64,000 nt of DNA from Pseudomonas sp. Leaf58 (lineage in GTDB: Bacteria > Pseudomonadota > Gammaproteobacteria > Pseudomonadales > Pseudomonadaceae). Made by a program: the position numbers and the translations under genes. The DNA is taken from the NCBI RefSeq assembly GCF_003627215.1, contig NZ_CP032677.1, forward strand, positions 5,213,501 through 5,277,500, given 5' to 3'. Each line of letters begins with the position of its first letter. Position 1 is the first letter of the stretch. Below, one piece after another: positions 40,765 to 49,322 of this stretch. The notes under the pieces were generated by a model. That model saw only the letters and a list, made by a program, of their open reading frames with translations, was not told the DNA's origin and made no database searches.

Positions 40765-40953
40765 CTGACTCACTCGCTCTGAACGCCTCATAGCTAGGGG
40801 TTCGGAATATCAGGTCGCTCATTCGAAGCTTCAAACCCGCGCTTCAAAGCGTCTGCTTTCGGGCCGGTAATGTTCTAGCCCAGGCCTCATCGTGAGCTTG
40901 AAAAGGTTTTTTAACCTAGGCAATCTTCAAGGTGCCCTTACCGAAAAACCAAC

Positions 40954-41055
40954 ATGGAAGCATTCCTCTCCAGTTACGCCAACACAATCACCATCACGAG
41001 CATCCTCATCACCCTTCTCTGCACCTACGTCGCCCTCATTCAGCCGCCTCGCTAA
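40954..41055 (+). CDS. Possible 33-aa membrane peptide
   Basis: ATG to TAA encodes a peptide with one hydrophobic helix (ITITSILITLLCTYVALI). There is no clear ribosome site. It could be a small toxin-like peptide or chance. Near the transposon tip such peptides are hard to judge. Confidence 0.22.
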   Translation: MEAFLSSYANTITITSILITLLCTYVALIQPPR

Positions 41056-41116
41056 CGGTAAATCCGGATGAGAGGCTGCCGTCTCTCGCCAGGTTAGACA
41101 GACACCCTAGGGATCC

Positions 41117-41153
41117 ATGGGGCAACCGCGTTTCAGATTTCGGGTTGCCCCAT
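41117..41153. repeat. Strong hairpin ATGGGGCAACC / GGTTGCCCCAT
   Basis: Perfect 11-bp arms around a 15-nt loop, with no T-run after it on either strand. The function is not known; it may be a terminator relic or a recombination or regulatory structure near the left end. Confidence 0.6.
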
Positions 41154-41252
41154 GCGTCGTAAAAACCGGTGCTGAGCTTATGTTTTCGCTAACCCTATTC
41201 AATCGTCTACATGGCACTTTGATAGCCACTATGCGGCTTGAGTGAAAGCCGC

Positions 41253-41552
41253 TCAGCTCGGAATCTTGCCAAGCAGGAATTCATTCTCATGGAGCTGAGG
41301 AAGCTTGGCTTTTTGGGGCGCGCCAGAGGATGTCTTGACGGCGCGGGGGGGAGACATCTTGCCTCCGTCGCTGCGCAACCTCTGCGGTCGAGGTTCCAGC
41401 CTTACTATTTCCCTGACAATGTAGGATTCTGGCTCAAAGTGAGGAATTTGGTCGGCCACATCTAACCAGAAATGTTCCTTTGGTTCGCGCTTAGGCAAAG
41501 CGGCTTTCACCACAGGAGAGACCGAAATCCACTCCTCAAGTGATGTACGCAT
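41253..41552 (-). CDS. Doubtful hypothetical protein
   Basis: A 99-codon frame beginning MRTSLEEWISVSPVVKAALP. The composition is protein-like in the first half (EHFWLDVADQIPHFEPES), but there is no ribosome site and no family is recognised. Reported as uncertain. Confidence 0.25.
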   Translation of the reverse strand: MRTSLEEWISVSPVVKAALPKREPKEHFWLDVADQIPHFEPESYIVREIVRLEPRPQRLRSDGGKMSPPRAVKTSSGAPQKAKLPQLHENEFLLGKIPS

Positions 41553-42159
41553 CAGGCGGCGGAGCGAACCAACCACAAAACGTCGCTGAGAATCACTCGC
41601 TCATGGCCCTATCAACCCTGGGCTCCTCGCTCGTCTGCAAGCATCTCGTCGAGCAGCCGCGAGAGACTGAGTCTGGTGGGGGCGTCATGCCGCAGCAGGT
41701 CACTGTCCATCCCGCTCATGGGCAACGATCAGCTGCGCTTCCATTGCACACACGCAAGCGTGTGGTCTGGGCTCAGCCCCCGGCCGATGGTCACCCGAGC
41801 CGAACGATAGGCGCGGTACTTGGCCGGCCGCCGGACGAGGCACTGGGTGGTCAAGCTGGCAAGCATGTGTGCTCGGGTAGGCCAGCACTCGCTCGCTTGG
41901 GGCTGGCGTCGCCTCTCCTACAGTGGTTGGCGCAGCACAGCCACCGAGCATGGTGGCAATCGCGGTGGAGGCAAACAGTGAACTCCATCCTTGTGGTTGA
42001 AGCGGCGCAAAGCTATCACTGCACTCACCGCCCGCCAGGTGCTTGTTCTCCCGCAGGAGCCGCTCCAACCCACACGGTACCCGGCTGACTACCACAGTGC
42101 TGGCCGATTGATAGTATTGCCGCTATCTTTCAACTCTCAACCGGAACGGCACCACTTCC

Positions 42160-42450
42160 ATGATCAAATCCGTTTTAACCACCATCTGGCCAAGCCTTGA
42201 GAGCGTTCTGAACACGCACGAAGAAAACATGGCCAACGCTTTGCCACATCTCCAAAAGCTATGCTTGTCGTGCAAATGCGGCGCGCTTGCGATCCCGATC
42301 CCAGGGACAGCGGATCGCTACCGTTGCCGCAAAGAGACGTGCGGCCGCCAGTTCATCAGCGCCACGCACAACATCGAGACAGAGCTGAGCGACCGTTATG
42401 GGGCTGCGGTGGTCAAGGACTACGAAGAGCTCGTCAAAGGCCTCCGCTAG
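42160..42450 (+). CDS. Zinc-ribbon hypothetical protein
   Basis: A 96-aa protein with a four-cysteine ribbon: CLSCKCGALAIP followed after 14 residues by YRCRKETCGRQF. The C-terminal helical part follows (SDRYGAAVVKDYEELVKGLR). An internal ATG (codon 24) could be the true start. It is the first convincing cargo gene from the left end; zinc ribbons of this size often bind nucleic acids, but nothing more is visible. Confidence 0.5.
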   Translation: MIKSVLTTIWPSLESVLNTHEENMANALPHLQKLCLSCKCGALAIPIPGTADRYRCRKETCGRQFISATHNIETELSDRYGAAVVKDYEELVKGLR

Positions 42451-42615
42451 AGCCACACGGCCTGGTGCAGGCAGCCTGTACCCATCCCTGACGGGGTGAG
42501 CTGACGTTCCATATGACCCTGGGCGGGCCTGCGAAGGCCACCCCCGCAGGGTAGCTGGGCCAAGGGAGGCTCCATGCCTGAGCAGCGATTGTAGAGTCGG
42601 GAGGCATCGGATAGC

Positions 42616-43281
42616 TTGAATGTCATTGACGATAGCTCCCTGAGAGACACCGACATGTCCCTTACCGCTCTTGAGCGTAGTGCTCTTTCAGCGTTACTCG
42701 CACGCAGAGCTGACAATGCTGCTGTTTACGCAGCTCTTACAGCAGCTAAGGGTGTGCGAGAGATCAATGAGATCGCAGGCCTTGAGGCTGACCCTCGGTA
42801 CCGCTTGATTCGTGTTGACCATCGCCTGGGGACGGCGGAGAGGAATGAGTTCGAAATCGCCCTAGTCGACGATGTTGAGTTATCAGTAGCTTATTACGAC
42901 CAGGTCACGCTCGTACGTGCCCCAAAAGTCAGTACCCGATACCTTGCGAGTAACCTGGCCTGGCGATCGGCGAGTAGCCGTCATTCGCTAGCACTCCGAG
43001 ATATCTCCCAGAAAGTACTTTTCAGCTACCTCGTGAATCACTACGACATACTCCTAGCTGCGAACAAGATGGCAGATGAAGGAATTTTTTATTGGCCCCG
43101 ACAGGTTTCTCGGGCGCTTAAAAAAGGCTTGCACGTCTACACCTACAACCCGACGACCCAAGCGATTCAGTCAATTCCAACGCAGCGCGCGCTCGATGAC
43201 TTACAGGATCAGGTTTGGTCGGGCATCAGTCAGGACGACTTACAAGCTATTATCTCAATTTCTGCTCTAGTCCTTCGCTAA
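42616..43281 (+). CDS. Unknown cargo protein, 221 aa
   Basis: A 221-aa protein with no family I recognise. It is soluble, with helical N-terminus (ALERSALSALLARRADNAAV) and mixed alpha/beta middle (ERNEFEIALVDDVELSVAYY). A GGGAGG sequence 16-21 nt upstream may be too far for a ribosome site; codon 14 (ATGTCC) is an alternative start. No membrane segment or catalytic motif stands out. Confidence 0.55.
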   Translation: MNVIDDSSLRDTDMSLTALERSALSALLARRADNAAVYAALTAAKGVREINEIAGLEADPRYRLIRVDHRLGTAERNEFEIALVDDVELSVAYYDQVTLVRAPKVSTRYLASNLAWRSASSRHSLALRDISQKVLFSYLVNHYDILLAANKMADEGIFYWPRQVSRALKKGLHVYTYNPTTQAIQSIPTQRALDDLQDQVWSGISQDDLQAIISISALVLR

Positions 43282-43370
43282 CTGGGGTAGCGGACTCTAG
43301 AAGATGAGATCTTTGAACACATTTGACAAGTAAGTACTTCTTAATCAGTAAGCAAGGATGAGGTAATGCC

Positions 43371-44231
43371 ATGAGTGACCAGGAGTTTTTTGGCCTGGAA
43401 GACATGTACTCCTCGATGGTTGAAATTGAGGGCTGTATAGCGAAGGTATGCTACAAATTTATAAGCGAGGAAGATTTCTCCAAGATAGATAACATAGCAG
43501 AGCTTCAGCTCGTGTATTGGAGCGAGATGATACAGAGGCTTCACATCAGTGGCGCAACTACAATACTAAGATTGAAAAAATGGTACGAATCTTTAGAGTG
43601 CGCCTATAAAGCCAAAAACTATTATGGATTTTGTGCTTCATTAAGGGGGCTGCTGGAGGCATGCTCGGACTCCTTTCATTCAATCGGCAAGGTTCTGCTA
43701 CCGGTATCGGAAAACTTTTCTCACATAAAAACATCTATAAGCGGTGATGCCGATAAGACTGTATTGTCGAGCCCATTGGAGGATGAGCTGATTCATTACA
43801 TGTTCGGCAGAAAGCTGTCTGCGGCAGAGAAAGACAAGTTTGAGGATAGCCATAAGGCCAAGCAGGTCCGGCAATATCTGAACTCAATTCAGAGCGGCTC
43901 ATTGAATGATCTCTATTCGGAGCTGTGCCAGGTTTCCCATCCCTCGTTGCTGTCATTTATTCCGTTCATGATGGATCATCCCGAACACGGCCTTATGCTT
44001 CACAACGGGTCCGTGGATGAAGTGCTCAATGAAAATATCATGGATCGCTACAAATCCACTATTTACGAGACAATGGAGTTTGCCCTGTGGCCTGCCCTTT
44101 GTAGTTTAAAGCTCGTCAATATGCTTGGCGGGTCACTGCTAGAGGCGCTCTACACAAAGGATAAAGCCTTCGAAGGCTTAGAGAAACACGATTTGTGGAT
44201 TAGGCTCGAAAACCTCATTCAGGCATCCTAA
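43371..44231 (+). CDS. Unknown AT-rich cargo protein, 286 aa
   Basis: A 286-aa mostly helical protein (for example YYGFCASLRGLLEACSDSFH and FEDSHKAKQVRQYLNSIQSG). It is markedly richer in A+T than its neighbours, a sign of separate origin. The start has GGATGAGGTAATGCC before the ATG. I see no domain with certainty; the Arg in ASLRGLLEA and the His in CQVSHPSLL recall helical stress or abortive-infection-type proteins, but this is speculation. Confidence 0.6.
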   Translation: MSDQEFFGLEDMYSSMVEIEGCIAKVCYKFISEEDFSKIDNIAELQLVYWSEMIQRLHISGATTILRLKKWYESLECAYKAKNYYGFCASLRGLLEACSDSFHSIGKVLLPVSENFSHIKTSISGDADKTVLSSPLEDELIHYMFGRKLSAAEKDKFEDSHKAKQVRQYLNSIQSGSLNDLYSELCQVSHPSLLSFIPFMMDHPEHGLMLHNGSVDEVLNENIMDRYKSTIYETMEFALWPALCSLKLVNMLGGSLLEALYTKDKAFEGLEKHDLWIRLENLIQAS

Positions 44232-44363
44232 TGATGCAAAATTCAGTGATGCCTATCTCTTCATTGATCACCTGTGTACTTTGCACCCACAGTGACTGCC
44301 CGCTGGGGCATGTTGAGCCATCACCACAAAAATACGCTCCAGCTTTGATACAGGAAATTTGCT

Positions 44364-45242
44364 ATGGATGGAAAAAGAATTCAGGATTATTGGTCTAGCG
44401 AGGTTGATGCCCTCGTCAGAACATATCAACAGTTCGAAACGCTTATACCTTCCCCTAATGGTGCAGGGGCCGAGCACAAGGGTGAGGATGGTAGATTTGT
44501 TGAAGATCTTCTTCGCGAATATCTGAGCCGCCACCTTCCACAAGGGCTCGAAGTGCTCACTGGATTCATTCTTCGACCAGCTGTAAAAACCGGGGATTAC
44601 GGGAGAGAGCGGTCGAAAGAATCGGATGCGCACTCAACGCAACTCGACATTATTGTATTTGATACAGCGAATTACCCTGTGTTTCAGCGTTTTGGTAACA
44701 GCGTCATCGTGCCACCCGAAGGTGTTGTCGGCATCATTTCCGTAAAAAAGCATTTGAATGACGGGGACATTAAAAAGGAATGCTCAGCACTTTTTGAAGC
44801 GGCGACCCTATGCCAGACGCTTGGATCTAACAACCCAAATGACAAAGTCCGAGGGCCATATCTGGCACTGGTTTCAGTGAAGTCAAAAATTGAAAAGTCG
44901 AGAACTGATGCCTTGAGCTGGATCTTCAACCAGGTTGGTGATGCTTACAACGGCAAGTCTGACGTCACTTTCGATAAACTTGTTGGCTTTATCGGAGCAC
45001 TCGATGAGTGGAGCATATTCAAGCGACGCCCGGACAGTAACTTAACCAGTGCAGAGTATGTTGGCTTCAGACACCAAAATGGTGAGTCTCATCTAGGATT
45101 ACAATTTCTCCTGACTGGAGTACTCAGCGTTTTCTACGACGAGACACGCAGGAATTTAAGACGACCTGGCTATACGGCGTTTCCTTCCCACCGCCCGCAC
45201 GACACACACCTCGGCGGAGTACCTTGTACTAGCCTGCGTTAA
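44364..45242 (+). CDS. DUF6602-like nuclease-fold protein
   Basis: A 292-aa protein. The central part has the DUF6602 layout: GEDGRFVEDLLREYLSRHLP then QLDIIVFDTANYPVFQ then VVGIISVKKHL. The E...D...(S)VK spacing resembles a PD-(D/E)XK nuclease core. DUF6602 proteins are common in defence islands. The last 25 or so residues look unrelated and may be readthrough after a small shift. Confidence 0.6.
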   Translation: MDGKRIQDYWSSEVDALVRTYQQFETLIPSPNGAGAEHKGEDGRFVEDLLREYLSRHLPQGLEVLTGFILRPAVKTGDYGRERSKESDAHSTQLDIIVFDTANYPVFQRFGNSVIVPPEGVVGIISVKKHLNDGDIKKECSALFEAATLCQTLGSNNPNDKVRGPYLALVSVKSKIEKSRTDALSWIFNQVGDAYNGKSDVTFDKLVGFIGALDEWSIFKRRPDSNLTSAEYVGFRHQNGESHLGLQFLLTGVLSVFYDETRRNLRRPGYTAFPSHRPHDTHLGGVPCTSLR

Positions 45243-45462
45243 TTGGTTGACAACGGACTTCTGATTAAATCAAATCCGCCTGATCCAGAAAGATTTTTCT
45301 GTTGCAGCCTAAGTTTTCGGCAAACACAAAGAAATCTTTCTGTTATTAGCAAACGGCAGCCGTATGCACGGCCGTACCTACCACAGCGCTGAAGGAATAC
45401 TGCCGTGACCGAGCCCCTGCATGCTCACGGCTGAGCGCACCAGGTGCAGGATGGCCAAGGCG

Positions 45463-45864
45463 CTATGACTCGATACTCTGATCCAGCTGCTGAATGCGCC
45501 TGCAGGTCTCGTAGAGCGAAATCAGGTCACCCTGAGCCATTACATCCAATGGGGATCGACCCGCAAAAAACGCATTCTCATTGGCGAGGCGAGCAAAGTC
45601 GCGAACGTTTTCCTGATTCGTGAAAATGTTGCGCAGTGCAGCATGCATGTTCAGCACCAAGCTGACTCTCTGCCGCTGATCGGCATCAAGCCTTCGTCCA
45701 GATCCAGGCGCCTTCGTCACACGACGATAGGTGGTAGCCGATATCCTGAGAATGGAACATGCCTGGGATGACGTCGCCCGCCATCCCTGAAGTATCCGCA
45801 CAGCCACCTTCAGGGCCACGGCAGCCTGGTCACGTGATAGCACTAACGGTTGTGGCGTATTCAT
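45463..45864 (-). CDS. MbcA/ParS/Xre-type antitoxin-like protein
   Basis: A 133-aa protein with an N-terminal helix-turn-helix-like half (AVRILQGWRATSSQACSILR, ISATTYRRV) and the C-terminal toxin-binding domain typical of antitoxins paired with RES toxins (NMHAALRNIFTNQENVRDFA, then FFAGRSPLDVMAQGDLISLY). Start at 45864 has GGGGAT upstream. No RES toxin gene follows: downstream is a 220-nt gap without a frame, so this seems an orphan antitoxin. It may act as an element regulator. Confidence 0.65.
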   Translation of the reverse strand: MNTPQPLVLSRDQAAVALKVAVRILQGWRATSSQACSILRISATTYRRVTKAPGSGRRLDADQRQRVSLVLNMHAALRNIFTNQENVRDFARLANENAFFAGRSPLDVMAQGDLISLYETCRRIQQLDQSIES

Positions 45865-46080
45865 GGGGATCCCCTGCCAAGAGCTCAACCGATAATACAC
45901 CTAAAGGAATGCACTGCTTGCGCCTGCAACCTGTACAGCTTGTCGCAGAGGCCCGTCACCAGCTATCGAACGGCCACTCAATGGTGATCGCTTCGAGCAG
46001 ATTGGGCACAGATGCAATTATCGACAAGCACTTGGTCCAAGTAGCCGCCGCAGAGCTGCTGGAGCTGGATGGACCACCAA

Positions 46081-46689
46081 TCAGGCAGGCTTTTGAGGTA
46101 CGAACTCTGTCTTCCGCGTCAGCTGTAGCTGAGCGAAGTTGCGAACCGGCTGATCTCGCTTAGGCAGATTTTCGAGCAATCCAAAATATTTGGAGCCGAC
46201 GATGTCTGCATGGGCCACCATCGCTTCCGGCCCAGCCGTATCGTAGACGCGAAATGCCGGCGTATTGCATTTCTGAAACAGGATGGACCGCACGTCCTGG
46301 GCAAACATCGTCATGGCTCCAACGGACTCAATCGCTGGCTGCTTCGGCTTTTTCCGCACATCAATCAGATTGCAGAAACTGAGCACACCGCTGATTCCAG
46401 CCTTCGCATACTCCAGCCGTGTTACCGACAGTCCTTGGGTGAATGCCCTGTCGAATACCTTGTGAGTCACCGTACCGTCCTGGGCCGTGTGGTGAGGATG
46501 GCTCGCGCAGGCTGCGACCTGCTCCGTTTGCTGGACCGGTTTCGGAGAGTGACGGCTTACCGATGTTGTCGGGCAGGAGCAATTGTGTTCACACACCAAG
46601 AGCACACTAACTCGCTCGGCAAATTTTTCGGCACTGCCTTTACTGTTGATTGCCTGCTGGCAGGCGCTACAGATTCTGGTACTGGTCAT
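46081..46689 (-). CDS. Unknown protein, third gene of TIGR04255-type operon
   Basis: A 202-aa protein, start overlapping the previous gene by 23 nt. The N-terminus has Cys pairs (CSACQQA, CEHNCSC) that could bind zinc; the rest (VFDRAFTQGLSVTRLEYAKA, AMTMFAQDVRSILFQ) matches no family I know. Its fixed coupling to the two upstream genes suggests a shared function. Confidence 0.6.
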   Translation of the reverse strand: MTSTRICSACQQAINSKGSAEKFAERVSVLLVCEHNCSCPTTSVSRHSPKPVQQTEQVAACASHPHHTAQDGTVTHKVFDRAFTQGLSVTRLEYAKAGISGVLSFCNLIDVRKKPKQPAIESVGAMTMFAQDVRSILFQKCNTPAFRVYDTAGPEAMVAHADIVGSKYFGLLENLPKRDQPVRNFAQLQLTRKTEFVPQKPA

Positions 46690-47419
46690 CCGTGAAGTAC
46701 TTACTCAGATACAATGTCAGGGAGTCGTCCAACCGCTCGGAAGGGCTGACGCCGTCGCAAATATAGTCATCACCTCGTGATACGAAGTATGAGTATCCAT
46801 CGCTACCATCAAAATCAGCAGAGATATAAAAATCGTTACCGGTCCAAACAACAGCTACAGACCCGTCTCCTCCCATTGTCACACTGGGCACACGAACGAA
46901 TTTCCGCTGTACCACATGCAAGAATATCTCAACTTCCTTTACCGCTTCCGGAGAAGCAGGAAGCCCACCATAGCCATCCCAATTTTCGTCTTCTTCGGCG
47001 AACACCTTAAGCCGTTTGGAGGCATAGGTATAATCGGGATACTTATACGTCTCAGGCTGAGGTGCAATTAGCTTGGTATAACCATGAGCATTGAATGCGG
47101 CCGTTAAGGAGCGCGACTCAAATCGCTCAGGCGTGAGATGCTTGACGTACAAATTGAAATGATACGCTTGCCGTAGAAATTCAGCCGTGTTGTCGCACGT
47201 CTGCAGCATCCGACAAACCGCCTCTTGGAAGAGCAAATATTCTGAGCGGGTAATGCGCGATCGCTCAAGCTCCGTAAAAGCAGCCATGCTGGCGACTGCA
47301 ACTGCCGAAAGGTAGTTAGGAAGCTCTACCCGCTGCTTTGACGTGTGCGAGGGCATTTCCCTGATGCAAGGAAACAACTCTATCCCAGGTTTCATTACCG
47401 TAGACACATTCGCACTCAT
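46667..47419 (-). CDS. Unknown protein with NWDGYG motif
   Basis: A 250-aa protein. The C-terminal part has the recurrent hypothetical-protein pattern EDENWDGYGGLPASPEAV with a VTMGGDGSVAVVW and FYISADFDGSDGYSYFVS sheet region. Such domains occur in many mobile elements, function unknown. ATGA overlap with the gene upstream and 23-nt overlap with the next gene mark it as the centre of a three-gene unit. Confidence 0.65.
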   Translation of the reverse strand: MSANVSTVMKPGIELFPCIREMPSHTSKQRVELPNYLSAVAVASMAAFTELERSRITRSEYLLFQEAVCRMLQTCDNTAEFLRQAYHFNLYVKHLTPERFESRSLTAAFNAHGYTKLIAPQPETYKYPDYTYASKRLKVFAEEDENWDGYGGLPASPEAVKEVEIFLHVVQRKFVRVPSVTMGGDGSVAVVWTGNDFYISADFDGSDGYSYFVSRGDDYICDGVSPSERLDDSLTLYLSKYFTDDQYQNL

Positions 47420-48270
47420 GCGATTGCCTCCTGGTCAGGAAATAGCTCAAGGGAGTGCACAATATTGTCAGCAAGCACAGAAGACAACAGGAGCTTATTT
47501 ATGCGATGCAGCTCATCAAACTTATCAAAAAGCTCTTCGAGACTCAAAGCGCTGGATGAATCCTCATGGAATTCTAATTGATGCATAGTATGAATATAAA
47601 GGTTAGTATCTTCATCTTCTAACGCTTTAGACACATGCAAATTAACCAGCAACTGCTTTACACCTGGAGAGACATGATCTTCGAAATAACCTTCATCGAG
47701 GTGCCATAGACCTTCGGAAGCAAATACACGCCTCGGCAAGGAAGTGCACTCGACATCTAACAAGTTACCTAGAGGACCTACAAAGTTTTTAAGGCCAAAA
47801 ACGTTTGAGACCCTAAAATTCATTGAGGAAATCGAAACCTGAGAGGAGATTGCCTCATAAAAAACCTTGTACACATCAAGCGCCAAGTTTCGAGTCACTT
47901 CCCATCCCGAGTAACGGAAATTAACAACAAACCTAATGCCGGTCCTGTTAATTACCATCTCGATTAGCTTGTCGTCGAAAGCACCTTCGTGGTCATCATT
48001 ATCATCAAATAGCAATGCAAAAAGCTCCGAACTGCCTTCTTCAGCGGAGTCTTTTGTAATACCTGAGATAGTGGAACGTACGCCTGATGTACTTATTTCG
48101 ATTTTTCGCGGAAGGAGCTTCGAGACTCTATCGCCCAAAGACGACAGGTGGGCCATGGCAGCGGCACCGAGTTCTGTATCCCAATCCAATCCGAGACTCA
48201 AACGCTCCACTGCATGGATCAACCCATGCGGGAGACTGCGAACTTCGGCGTTTGGCTTATTTTGGAACAT
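47416..48270 (-). CDS. TIGR04255-like protein
   Basis: A 284-aa protein (ATG 48270; an in-frame GTG at 48306 with TAGGGG upstream is an alternative start). It resembles the sporadic TIGR04255 family: beta-rich middle (MVINRTGIRFVVNFRYSGWE), a LLVNLHVSKAL segment, and the C-terminal helix FDELHRINKLLLSSVLADNI that is typical there. Function unknown. It is the first gene of the three-gene overlapping unit and AT-rich compared with core genes. Confidence 0.5.
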   Translation of the reverse strand: MFQNKPNAEVRSLPHGLIHAVERLSLGLDWDTELGAAAMAHLSSLGDRVSKLLPRKIEISTSGVRSTISGITKDSAEEGSSELFALLFDDNDDHEGAFDDKLIEMVINRTGIRFVVNFRYSGWEVTRNLALDVYKVFYEAISSQVSISSMNFRVSNVFGLKNFVGPLGNLLDVECTSLPRRVFASEGLWHLDEGYFEDHVSPGVKQLLVNLHVSKALEDEDTNLYIHTMHQLEFHEDSSSALSLEELFDKFDELHRINKLLLSSVLADNIVHSLELFPDQEAIA

Positions 48271-48595
48271 TAGAATGTTTGATCCATGGTTAGTGAGTCC
48301 ATTCACATAGCCCCTACGGTCAGAAAGGGGAGCACATGACCGACTCGGTTGCGGTTCCCCTAAGACGGCACGCACCCGGCGTTAGTTCGCCTGATCCGAT
48401 TCGCCCCCTCCAAGCGCAAAACCAGCCTGGGTTTGGGCTTCCGCAGTTACGTGCACCAAAAGTGTGCTCGTAGTGGCAATTGGCCATACGCACAATCAAA
48501 TTGCCGGTAGCTTACGATTTGCGGTGGCCTACTGTCCAGATGGCCATCACCACTACCTCGATGCATGAGTTATAGCAGTGAAGGCTTGCGCACGC

Positions 48596-48937
48596 TCAGT
48601 GGTGGGATTTGCTCGCCGTGCCATTGGCCAATGCAGCCTCCAAGGCATTAACGAAATTCCGGATCAGCTCTTCACTCCCAGGCCAGGTCTGGATGAGGCT
48701 CTGAACCCTTTGCGGCAGATCCTCTGCGCTCAATGCAGCGGCGCTGGCAGGCACAATGTCGACCTGCAGCATTTCGCACACTTTTCGCATATTTTTACTG
48801 ATAAGCACACCCGCTCCGCGCTCCATTCGCGAGATCTGCGTGTAGTGCACGCCTGCCATTTCGCCCAACGATTCAAGGGATAGACCCTGTCTTTTACGCG
48901 CCGACTTCATCTCGGCACCGAGCAGCTTAATGTCCAT
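48596..48937 (-). CDS. XRE-family regulator
   Basis: A 113-aa DNA-binding protein: HTH of the XRE/Cro type at about 8-60 (MKSARKRQGLSLESLGEMAG, VHYTQISRMERG) and a helical tail. It is divergent from the DUF4031-MazG-UDG operon and most likely controls it and itself through the 69-bp shared gap. Confidence 0.85.
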   Translation of the reverse strand: MDIKLLGAEMKSARKRQGLSLESLGEMAGVHYTQISRMERGAGVLISKNMRKVCEMLQVDIVPASAAALSAEDLPQRVQSLIQTWPGSEELIRNFVNALEAALANGTASKSHH

Positions 48938-49006
48938 TCTGGCCTGGCTTATTTGCTAATAATATGCTAAATTTTTGCATAATTTTGCGAACCATGCGAG
49001 AACGAA
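48938..49006. promoter_or_regulatory. Shared AT-rich operator/promoter gap
   Basis: The gap has repeated TTTGC-type units (TTTGCTAATAATATGCTAAA, then TTTTTGCATAATTTTGCG at about 48950-48988) overlapping likely -10 boxes for both directions. They are good candidate operators for the XRE regulator. Confidence 0.5.
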
Positions 49007-49297
49007 ATGACTGTCTATGTGGATGCAGAAGGGATTCGCTGGCGGGGCCGGGAGTGGTGCCACTTGGTGGCAGACTCCCTGGATGAATTGCACAGCTTCG
49101 CCGATCGCCTCGGCTTGAAGCGGAGCTGGTTCCAGTCCAAGACGCTCTACCCGCATTACGACGTTACGAAGTCAGTCAGGAGCCGTGCTCTGGCAATGGG
49201 CGCTAAAGGCGCTGATCGTGAACAAATCGTCAGTTGCGCTAAGCGAATGCGATCCGAGATGATTCAGCTCTACAGGGCTGCGGCGCAAAGCGCATAG
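49007..49297 (+). CDS. DUF4031 protein
   Basis: A 96-aa DUF4031 protein, recognised from MTVYVDAEGIRWRGREWCHL, the ADSLDELHSFADRLGLKRSW stretch and HYDVTKSVRSRALAMGA. The function is unknown; DUF4031 genes occur in phages and islands near nucleotide-metabolism genes. First gene of a three-gene operon with the MazG-like and UDG genes (26 nt to the next). Confidence 0.85.
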   Translation: MTVYVDAEGIRWRGREWCHLVADSLDELHSFADRLGLKRSWFQSKTLYPHYDVTKSVRSRALAMGAKGADREQIVSCAKRMRSEMIQLYRAAAQSA

Positions 49298-49322
49298 GTC
49301 CGCTCATTGAAAAGGATTTCAA

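Larger units (their letters stand above)
40765..42159. other. Left subterminal region, decayed or non-coding
   Basis: About 1.4 kb with no confident gene. It holds a short possible membrane peptide (40954), a strong hairpin (41117), a weak minus-strand frame (41253-41552) and a minus-strand stretch near 41900-41960 with a lipoprotein-like piece (TMLGGCAAPTTVGEATPAP) that runs out of frame soon after. I read the last as a relic of older cargo. Confidence 0.4.

Noticed and set aside
41540..42088. 182-codon plus-strand frame near the left end of the element
   Set aside because: Low-complexity composition and no ribosome site; probably chance in a decayed region.
45909..46163. 84-codon plus-strand frame (MHCLRLQPVQLVAEARHQ...) as a possible toxin gene
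   Set aside because: It overlaps the 3' end of a better gene on the other strand, AAGGA touches the ATG with no spacing, and no RES-like pattern is present.
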